Part shown: positions 56,486-64,000 of the stretch, piece by piece
Layout of the letters: each line of letters opens with the position of its first letter
Position numbering within the stretch: position 1 is the first letter of the stretch
Source of the DNA: Bathymodiolus brooksi
Taxonomy: Eukaryota > Mollusca > Bivalvia > Mytilida > Modiolidae
Direction: 5' to 3'
Assembly (NCBI GenBank): GCA_963680875.1
Contig: OY804588.1
Span: 78,826,829 to 78,890,828, forward strand
Length of the DNA stretch: 64,000 nucleotides
Translations under genes and position numbers: made by a program
The notes under the pieces: generated by a model
What the model was told of the DNA's origin: nothing
Databases searched by the model: none
What the model saw: the letters and a program-made list of their open reading frames with translations, nothing else

Positions 56486-56689
56486 GCACTTTCCGGTCCT
56501 TTTCTCACTCACGACTTATTACCGGGTGGAGCAGGAACTGCATACCCTCCCGGAGCACCTGAGTTCACCCCAGTTTTTAGTAGGTTTCGTGTTACTCAAT
56601 CCTTAGTCTTATGTGTATGTTTTGTAGATCGTTGTTTGTCCTTTTGTTCTTCTTCGATATACGAATTCTGATTGCCCCTTGGTATCTTC
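56486..56689 (+). repeat. Reference 3' tail of the EN-less PLE-like family
   Basis: ccggtccttttctcactcac, gacttattaccgggtgg, agcaggaactgcataccctc, ccggagcacctgagttcacc, gttactcaatccttagtctt, ttgtagatcgttgtttgtcc, cgatatacgaattctgattg, ccccttggtatcttcaaact. Used to recognise fragments elsewhere in the window. Confidence 0.8.
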
Positions 56690-57275
56690 AAACTCTTCTT
56701 GGTAAAGTAACAACTATTTACACCGTACTGCAGTTCTTACTAATCGTGTAACCTAAATATTGTCTTGGCAAAGTAACAACTATTTACGTCGTACTGTAGT
56801 TCTTACTTATCGTGCAACCTAAATATTGTCTTGGTAAAGTAAGAACTGTTTACACCGTCCTGAAGTTCTTACTTATCGTGCAACATGAATATTGTTTGAG
56901 TAAAGTAAGAACTATTTACACCGTCCTGAAGTTCTTACTTATCGTGCAACATGAATATTGTTTCAGTAAAGTAAGAACTATTTACACCGTACTGTAGTTC
57001 TTACTTACCGTGTAGCCTAAATATTGTCTTAGTAAAGTAGCAACTATTTACACCGTACTTTAGTTCTTACTTATCGTGTAACCTAAATATTGTTTTAGTA
57101 AAGTAAGAACTATTTACATCGTACTATAGTTCTTAGTTATCGTCTAACCTAGATACTGTTTGAATAAAGTAAGAGCTATTTACACCGTACTGTAGTTCGT
57201 ACTTATCGTGTAACCTAAATATTGTTTTAGTAAAGTAAGAACCATTTTCTCTGTACTGTAGCTGTGCTTGTTAAA
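56690..57275. repeat. 66-bp minisatellite, right block
   Basis: About nine units of the array seen at 54826-55112. The most similar neighbours are those near 56880-57000 (gtcctgaagttcttacttat). A single degenerate unit also occurs near 53300-53360. Confidence 0.92.
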
Positions 57276-57419
57276 TCTTGGAAATATTTTGCTTAGTTGA
57301 AATGCATTGATGTTTTAAATATTTATATTAAAACTGAAAAAAAAATCCGCAATGTCGGAATAGTTCTAAAATCAAAGCGAGAAATCATAGGAACAGATAC
57401 AAAATGGACACATGTAAAA

Positions 57420-57535
57420 CATATATAGATGTCCACTTACTGTACTGGCTTGGTACCAACATGTCAATAAAAAGTGACGGGGTCCTCAACCGCCCTTCTT
57501 AGTAAAATGATTCAGTAATGTAAGTGGTTTCCATT
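57420..57535. repeat. Dispersed repeat
   Basis: gtactggcttggtaccaaca, aataaaaagtgacggggt, cttcttagtaaaatgattca, gtaatgtaagtggtttccat. Shares these blocks with 13625-13765 and 34655-34800. About 120 bp, origin unknown. Confidence 0.65.
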
Positions 57536-57590
57536 TAAAATATAGAATAACAGTACCAGCTATGTTATTTTACTTTTATTTATGTCTAAT

Positions 57591-58050
57591 GTTGGATAGT
57601 CTCATGTCCATTTACCTCCATGACATTTCTTACTACAAGCTGTTCCTTTAATATAGGTCTAAATGTAATGTTGGATAGTCTCTCGTGTTGATTAACAGCC
57701 ATATCCTTACTTACTACAAGCTATATCTTCACTTTAATGTGTGTTTTAGTGTAATGTTGGATAGTCTCTTATGTTCATTTACATCTATATCTTTTCTTAC
57801 TACAAGCTGTTCCCTTAATATAGGTCTAAGTGTAATGTTGGATAGTGTGTTATGTTCATTTACATCCGTATCTTTTCTTACTACAAGCTGTTCTTTTAAT
57901 TTATGTCAAAGTGAAATGTTGGATAGTCTCTTATGTTCATTTACACCCATAATAATTCCTTCTACAAGCTGTTGCTTTACTCTATGTTTAATTGTAATGT
58001 TGGATAGTCTCTCATGTTCATTTACATTGATATCCTATCTCACTAAATGA
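57591..58050. repeat. 81-bp minisatellite, about 5.5 copies
   Basis: Unit starts (gttggatagtctc) at 57591, 57670, 57756, 57837, 57918 and 57999, each followed by atgttcatttac and tactacaagctgtt. The 121-residue open frame is a product of the 81-bp period. Confidence 0.92.
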
Positions 58051-59030
58051 GTAAAAATGCCAGCCCCCATATACAACTGGTTGATGTAATTTTAATAAAT
58101 AAATAAACAACACCATTCTTCGTTATCTGGTGAATAATTTGTTAGTATCCAATACACAATCATTTGTTGTTGTTTTGTTTTTGCGATCTATGAGAAGGAG
58201 AATGTTACGAACGGTTCATTCCTCCATCAGAAAAAAACAACAATCACAGCACATCATAATTGTGCAATCTATGAGACAATAGTGTTACAAACGACGTATT
58301 TCCCTTCATTTTGCGCAATCACCATCGATATATTGTTTCTGCAATATTTCAGAAAATGTGAGAATCACGCGCGATCACAAAGATGGATGAGATCAAGGAG
58401 ACTATTATATTCCGCATGTATCATTGTCCTTCATTATACACAACCGCCATCAATTTTATGTTTGTAATCTATTAGAAAAATGAATATCAGGGACAGTTCA
58501 TTCCTCTGTCAGAAAATGCCAACGCAGCTTATGATAATTTTGAAAACTAAAAAAAAACTGTAGTGACGCACGGGTATTCCTCCTTAAATATCAATCATCG
58601 CAATTGGTGATAAAAATAGGGTTCTCTCCCTTTTGTCTTCCACACACTTTCTTTATATAAAGTAAGTCGACAGCGTTTACGAGCTGAGAAATCTTCCTAA
58701 TATTAATTGTTGTTATGAGAATGATATAATTAACAAAAGTAACAAAGACTAATGTACTTAAAATATCTACAACGAAAAAAAAAACAAAAACAAAAACAAC
58801 AGAACAATAAACAACTGAAAATGAAACAAAGATTTACGTATGATAAGATTCTCACTATTAATTGTTTAAAAGTGACCTTGAGACTTCCAAGATTTGACCA
58901 CATCCATTGTATTTTCTATGCGTTTGAACATTTTGTACATATTGCTTTCCGTGTATTTCCATGTGAAGAATTTAGACTAATCTATGATAGTCACTAAGCC
59001 GGAATTATACTATTTCCTGAATAGAAACGT
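58051..59030. other. Gene-free stretch with a loose repeat
   Basis: (c/t)aatctat(g/t)aga blocks near 58187, 58265 and 58467, each followed by a gttca(t/c)tcct-like block and cagaaaa, suggest a decayed tandem repeat. A-rich patch at 58780-58800. No gene supported. Confidence 0.45.
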
Positions 59031-59037
59031 GAAATAT

Positions 59038-59095
59038 CAAGTTTAATACGAATGACGCATTTCATACTAAAATTCATCAGGTACACTCAGGCGCA
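59038..59095 (-). ncRNA. Degenerate hammerhead-like motif downstream of the cGLR stop
   Basis: Minus strand: gagtgtac | CTGATGA | attttagtat | GAAA | TGCG | TC | attcgtattaaac. The core order matches the motifs at 35680 and 35985, and the CTGATGA and GAAA boxes are intact. Stem III would be A-U plus a U-G wobble; stem I is poor. It lies about 85 nt beyond the stop, so it would be in the 3' UTR if transcribed. More likely a decayed repeat than an active ribozyme. Confidence 0.38.
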
Positions 59096-59178
59096 TTTCT
59101 GTAATTTGATAATCTGATAGAGTTAACTAACACACAGTGTTTGTCTTCTGCATTATAAACAGTCTTCGTGAAGCACAG

Positions 59179-61212
59179 TTAACGTGTGTCAAGTTCGATA
59201 GCCTGATGATATGCATGGGCAGCTGATTCATAATTTCTAATAAGTGCATAAGATACTCCAAGACAGTTGTACGAATTAGCTCTATGTCTATTATTCAATA
59301 TGAAATAATCTTCTGATATTGTTATTTGAAGATCTGCTAGTACGCTTAAACACCGGGTTACATTGTTCAGGTGATAATAGCAGAGAAAGCGTATGAAATG
59401 TGAATATACTACAGGTGGTAGAGAATGACCACCATTGCCAACTTTTAATTCTAACTCTTCAGGAATCAATGTAGATTCTTGTGCAAATTCAACACATCTA
59501 ACAAGTAATAGTTTTAATACACGTGTTATACTCATACTTTGTATCGTTCTAGTTTTGATTAATGCACATTGTTCGTTAGATAAGTTCTTTTGATAGAAGA
59601 ATTTTTCTGTTGTACACTTTGATACTGCATATGATACAATATTAAGAGCCGTATTGTAATGTTTCATCCGGTAGTAAAACGAGGCCAACATTAACCAACC
59701 TGACACAGAATCGTGATGTATGTTGTACAGTAGGTAACTAAGACACGTCCGGTATTGATTGAACTGGGTTTTGTTTTTATTACGACCACCAACAGATATT
59801 TGTTGTGCTGTACTATTATATTTCCTAGACATTACAAAATGCAAATATGATTGTAATCTTGGTGACTGACAAATGCTAGTAAGAGATATTTTGTTGTCCC
59901 CTGCTTGAATTGGTAAATGAACTGCATTTGTATGTAATATACCTTTGATATATTGCGCTCTTTCATCGCTCGCGGAAAGTGTGTTGTTACTCATCACTCG
60001 ATATTTTGATAGTTGCTTAGACATAAGTATACAACGCCATCCGTAACTGTACAATATCTTTAAACGTTCTAATAAGACTTGTCGTTCATGTTCTTCTATT
60101 TTATTCTCAAACATATTAATTTCCGGAATGAAGTAATGAGGACACATTGAATATTCAACACAATAAAGCAGTCTTTCAAAACATCTCATGAAACTATATG
60201 TCAGATTTTCAGGTCGCCATATTGATAACGGTAATTCTTCTGATACCCAGAATATAATATTTTTTATATAATATGAACAAAGAAGACCTTTACAGTCATC
60301 GTCGCTATCAATAACGTCTTTTAATAAAATTTTCATGAGAGCATAACAAATCAACTGTACGTGAGTGAAAGAGCATATCAATAGTTTTTCTCCTACAGAG
60401 AAAGAAAAACGCCATTCAATATCTTCGTTTTTAGATCCTTTACATCCGATTGGAACAAAGAGTATTCCGTGATCTATTATCTTAGACTTTAACTCACTAC
60501 TCGGCCAGGAGGTGTTAGGTCTTGTTACCCATTTGTGAGCAGGTGATATCCATTGTCTTGAATGAAAACACAATGCATGATCAAATTGATCATCTTTGTC
60601 AGACACACACGGACCGTGAACATGATGTAATGCAGCAGGTTGTTGTTGTGATGTTGAAATCAACCGTGTCTTCAAGAGCTCATTAGACAAATACATATAA
60701 TTGACTAATTGTTTACAACAGGGTAAAATAACAGCGTGGTTACATTGAACAAGTCGAAGATGAGTAAAACCAAGTTTACAGTCGTCCATATCCATAACAA
60801 AAGACGTTTCTCTAGAATTAAGTCGTACCTTATTAATGTCCTCATACACATGTACATTAGAGAAAACATACATTAAGTCTACGTCACTCCCCTTCATCTC
60901 TAGTCCTTCACCAAAACTTCCACTTGTTATTTTAATATAGTTTTTATAGATTGACAGATTGTCTCCGATTGTATTAAACGTTCTCTTTGTCTTTACCGTT
61001 TCTTCACTACCAACAATATGACGACATACAAACTGATACAATGACAAAGATATATCTCGTGGTGTGATGTTGCCTACAATAAAAAGCGAAATAAAAGAAG
61101 GACATGTGATTATTGTATACTTGTTCTTGTCATATACATAACCAAAAATACTGGTCAATTGACGTTAAACAACATACTTAAAGAATATAGAAAAAAAAAT
61201 ACCTCGGAACAT
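59179..61212 (-). CDS. Mab-21/cGAS-like receptor (cGLR) with C-terminal TPR-like region, two exons
   Basis: Exon 1 (61212-61203) supplies ATG TTC CGA G. A 129-bp intron (GT at 61202, pyrimidine-rich TTTTTATTGTAG, AG at 61074) precedes exon 2 (61073-59179). Joining in phase 1 gives MFRGNITPRDIS and a 634-residue protein; an in-frame TGA lies five codons upstream of the ATG. Near the start the nucleotidyltransferase signature is GSFGEGLEMKGSDVDLMYVF, with GS at 55-56, Glu 59 and Asp 67/69. The Mab-21 helical half follows. The C-terminus (about 485-634) carries TPR-like helices, e.g. YRMKHYNTALNIV and CLGVSYALIRNYESAAHAYH. Active cGLRs sense nucleic acid and make cyclic dinucleotides for STING; catalysis and ligand here are inferred only. 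The third acidic residue was not assigned. The reading beyond 61074 toward 61158 is intronic. Confidence 0.85.
61074..61202 (-). other. Intron of the cGLR gene
   Basis: GTATTT donor after CGAG; acceptor TTTTTATTGTAG. Phase 1. The intron is open in the downstream frame, so a naive reading would start upstream of the true exon 2. Confidence rests on splice-site quality and on the joined reading frame. Confidence 0.75.
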
Positions 61213-61627
61213 GATGCAAAAATTTCAGTCACTCAGTTGTGGTTTGATCAATTGTTCATAAAATAAATATGTTTCATAGCTGTTAGATAGCCTATGTTTA
61301 TTTACAAAACCAATGTGACCTCTCGTTGTGACAGTAATACAGTCCACCAACAGAGGTATCATCACAGTGACAGTAACGGTATTACTGTGACAATTCGTTA
61401 GTGTGTCTAGCAAGGACTGGAACGGTGCTACTTGTAGAAATGCATGTATACAGAGGGCTGTTATATATATCTATTTAAATTCAAAGGTAAAATATTGACA
61501 ATAAATCAGAACATTTCAGATTGTTAGCGAATTATGTCAAATTTGGTTGACAACATACATACAGTCTGCTAAGCTACCATTACATAACAGCATATAAAAC
61601 ACAACTCAGCCATCATCTACAGACCTG

Positions 61628-63090
61628 ATTATATGACAAGACAATTACGCACTATATTTTTCCTACCTGATTATGTGACAAGACAATTACGAACTATATG
61701 TTTTCCTACCTGATTATATGACAAGACAATTACGAACTATATTTTTCCTACCTGATTATATGAACAGACAATTACGCACTATATTTTTCCTACCTGATTA
61801 TGTGACAAGACAATTACGAACTATATGTTTTCCTACCTGATTATATGACAAGACAATTACGAACTATATTTTTCCTACCTGATTATATGAACAGACAATT
61901 ACGCACTATATTTTTTCTACCCGATTATGTGACAAGACAATGACGAACTATATTTTTCCTACCTGATTATGTGACAAGACAATTTATGCACTATAGTTTT
62001 CTTACCTGATTATATGACAAGACAATTACGAACTATATGTTTTCCTACCTGATTATGTGAAAAGACAATTACGAACTATATGTTTTCCTACCTGATTATA
62101 TGACAAGACAATTACGCACTATATTTTTTCTACCCGATTATGTGACAAAACAATTCTGAACTATATTTTTCCTACCTGATTATGTGACAAGACAATTTAT
62201 TCACTATAGTTTTCTTACCTGATTATATGACAAGACAATGACGAACTATATTTTTCATACCTGATTATATGAACAGACAATTACGCACTATATTTTTCCT
62301 ACCTGATTATGTGACAAGACAATTACGAACTATATGTTTTCCTACCTGATTATATGACAAGACAATTACGAACTATATTTTTCCTACCTGATTATATGAA
62401 CAGACAATTACGCACTATATTTTTTCTACCCGATTATGTGACAAGACAATGACGAACTATATTTTTCCTACCTGATTATGTGACAAGACAATTTATGCAC
62501 TATAGTTTTCTTACCTGATTATATGACAAGACAATTACGAACTATATGTTTTCCTACCTGATTATGTGAAAAGACAATTACGAACTATATGTTTTCCTAC
62601 CTGATTATATGACAAGACAATTACGCACTATATTTTTTCTACCCGATTATGTGACAAAACAATTCTGAACTATATTTTTCCTACCTGATTATGTGACAAG
62701 ACAATTTATTCACTATAGTTTTCTTACCTGATTATATGACAAGACAATGACGAACTATATTTTTCATACCTGATTATATGAACAGACAATTACGCACTAT
62801 ATTTTTTTTACCCGATTATGTGACAAGACAATTCTGAACTATATTTTTCCTACCTGATTATGTGACAAGACAATTTATGCACTATAGTTTTCTTACCTGA
62901 TTATATGACAAGACAATTGCCAATTATATTTATCCTACCTGATTATGTGACAAGACATTTACGAACTATATTTTTCCTACCCGATTATGTGACAAGACAA
63001 TTGCCAACTTTATTTTTCCTACCCGATTATGTGACAAGACATCTACGCACTATATTTTTCCTACCTGATTATATGAACAGACAATTACGT
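61628..63090. repeat. 41-42-bp satellite with a 509-bp higher-order duplication
   Basis: About 35 units of ctgattatatgacaagacaa ttacgaactatatttttcct a. Variants (gaacagacaa; cccgattatgtg; tttatgcac; tatgttttcc) occur in the same order in 61761-62269 and 62270-62778; these two 509-bp blocks look identical. The following units start the same way and then diverge. Lies about 400 bp upstream of the cGLR start codon. Confidence 0.95.
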
Positions 63091-63100
63091 ACTATAAGAC

Positions 63101-64000
63101 AATAAGACGACAATGAAATCCAACTAAGCGTGATGGTCTAGTACAAAGTGGATATCGTTATCCTCTCTTCGAATGTACATTGCCCTCGCCATGATATGGC
63201 TGAACAATTCCTTATTTGGCATTAAGCAATAATCACTCTCTCACTCTTGTCAACAATGACTATTTCACTTGACCTTGACCTCATTTACAAGGTTGACTGA
63301 ATGTATTAAATGTACATCTATTTTTCATGATTAGGTAGGTTCCCCCATTGTGATGCTATTTAGGTTCCCCATATGTGGTACATTGATCATGTAGAATACA
63401 TATCAGCCAGGTATATGTTAGTGTACCTGTGTATAACAACGATTCTCTTCTTTAAAACTGAATACAGGACTTTTTATTTTCTCTTTTCAGATTACCTTCA
63501 CCAGCTTCAATAGACTTCATGAAGCAGTTCATAAGTCTATAAAGTGGATGATGACAAGCTATATGTTATTAAGATAAAAACCTAATACAGTCAAATAAAA
63601 CTAATGATTTATAACGCATTCTAATGTTGTCTTTTCTCCAAAGCCGTGATATCATAATTAGGAAGCTTAAGAAATTATCCACAACGCCACCCTAAGCAAT
63701 CATAAGTAAGGACCTGTGTATGACAATAGGACCTACAAAGGAAACTACAACTACCAGATGACTCTGAGATACAGACAAAATATTTAACTAAGACCAATTT
63801 CTGTGACAGTAAACAATTTTCCCCCGACAAACTGACATTAATTTTCCTTTTATGCCTAATGTATTGTTGTACTCTATCGTATTATGAAATGAACATAACA
63901 ATAAAATTAATAACTGGAAATTATAATCTCTGTGTGGATATTACCTGCCATAGTGTATGTTCAGATCACTATAACCAACAATAGGCAATAAGTATATTCC
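63101..64000. other. Gene-free right end
   Basis: Unique-looking AT-rich sequence. A ctcttttcag at 63480-63489 could be a splice acceptor, but no convincing exon follows. Nothing else is supported. Confidence 0.35.

Noticed and set aside
57685..58050. 121-residue open frame
   Set aside because: Produced by the 81-bp tandem repeat; no start context or domain.
61074..61158. N-terminal extension of the cGLR reading upstream of exon 2
   Set aside because: It has no ATG start, is preceded by a pyrimidine-rich tract and AG, and a better start (MFR) splices in at 61203.
63480..63560. Possible exon after ctcttttcag
   Set aside because: No conserved peptide, partner donor or neighbouring exon could be identified.

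Overview
The window looks like AT-rich, repeat-dominated nuclear DNA from a bivalve mollusc, most likely a mussel (Mytilidae). That assignment is inference. It rests on Penelope-like retroelements, 2A-bearing non-LTR retrotransposons, tRNA-derived SINEs of the type common in bivalves, abundant minisatellites and foldback elements, and a Mab-21/cGAS-like nucleotidyltransferase gene of the kind heavily expanded in bivalves. Nothing suggests a prokaryote: there are no operons, no ribosome-binding-site logic and no dense coding.

Layout. 1-1780 is a 20-bp satellite. 1821-6690 is a Penelope-like element (PLE) built as a head-to-head pair: a 5'-truncated inverted copy (1821-3394) joined to a full-length copy (3395-6690) with RT and GIY-YIG endonuclease. 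Each copy carries a different single inactivating lesion, and each arm holds a hammerhead-like sequence. 6.8-18 kb holds SINE pieces, foldback palindromes, short dispersed repeats and a decayed RT fragment. 18.4-19.4 kb is a fragment of a second, endonuclease-less PLE-like RT family; its pieces recur at 13.0, 25.2, 30.5 and 55.1 kb, and its 3' tail recurs at many more sites. 20.0-23.5 kb is a direct duplication of about 1.5 kb. 25.9-30.0 kb is a nest of foldback elements. Inside it lies a 1.2-kb terminal-inverted-repeat element (26256-27464) packed with palindromic ACTGGTA/TACCAGT units and flanked by an 8-bp target duplication; a sibling copy of its host repeat, without the insertion, lies at 29.5 kb.

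31-44 kb has a 5'-truncated LINE relic, a pair of inverted hammerhead-like motifs around a SINE, more SINEs and four minisatellites. 44.2-51.1 kb looks like a near-complete non-LTR retrotransposon: ORF1 is broken by one stop, and the 1180-residue ORF2 is open, with a 2A-like motif but FPDD in place of FADD at the RT active site. 52.3-53.3 kb is an inverted-repeat element carrying an exon-like ORF. 53.5-54.6 kb is a second, internally deleted LINE. 54.8-57.3 kb is a 66-bp minisatellite interrupted by an EN-less PLE-like RT copy with one stop codon.

The only convincing host gene is on the minus strand at 59179-61212. It encodes a Mab-21/cGAS-like receptor (cGLR) of 634 residues in two coding exons joined by a 129-bp phase-1 intron, with an intact GS...DxD nucleotidyltransferase motif and a C-terminal TPR-like region. 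A degenerate hammerhead-like motif sits just downstream of its stop. Its 5' flank, 400 bp upstream, is a 41-42-bp satellite containing a 509-bp higher-order duplication.

The retroelements parasitise the genome independently. EN-bearing and EN-less Penelope-like RTs, LINEs and the SINEs that presumably depend on LINE machinery coexist here, while the cGLR gene is the likely innate-immune locus. All product calls are from reading motifs; no database search was run.
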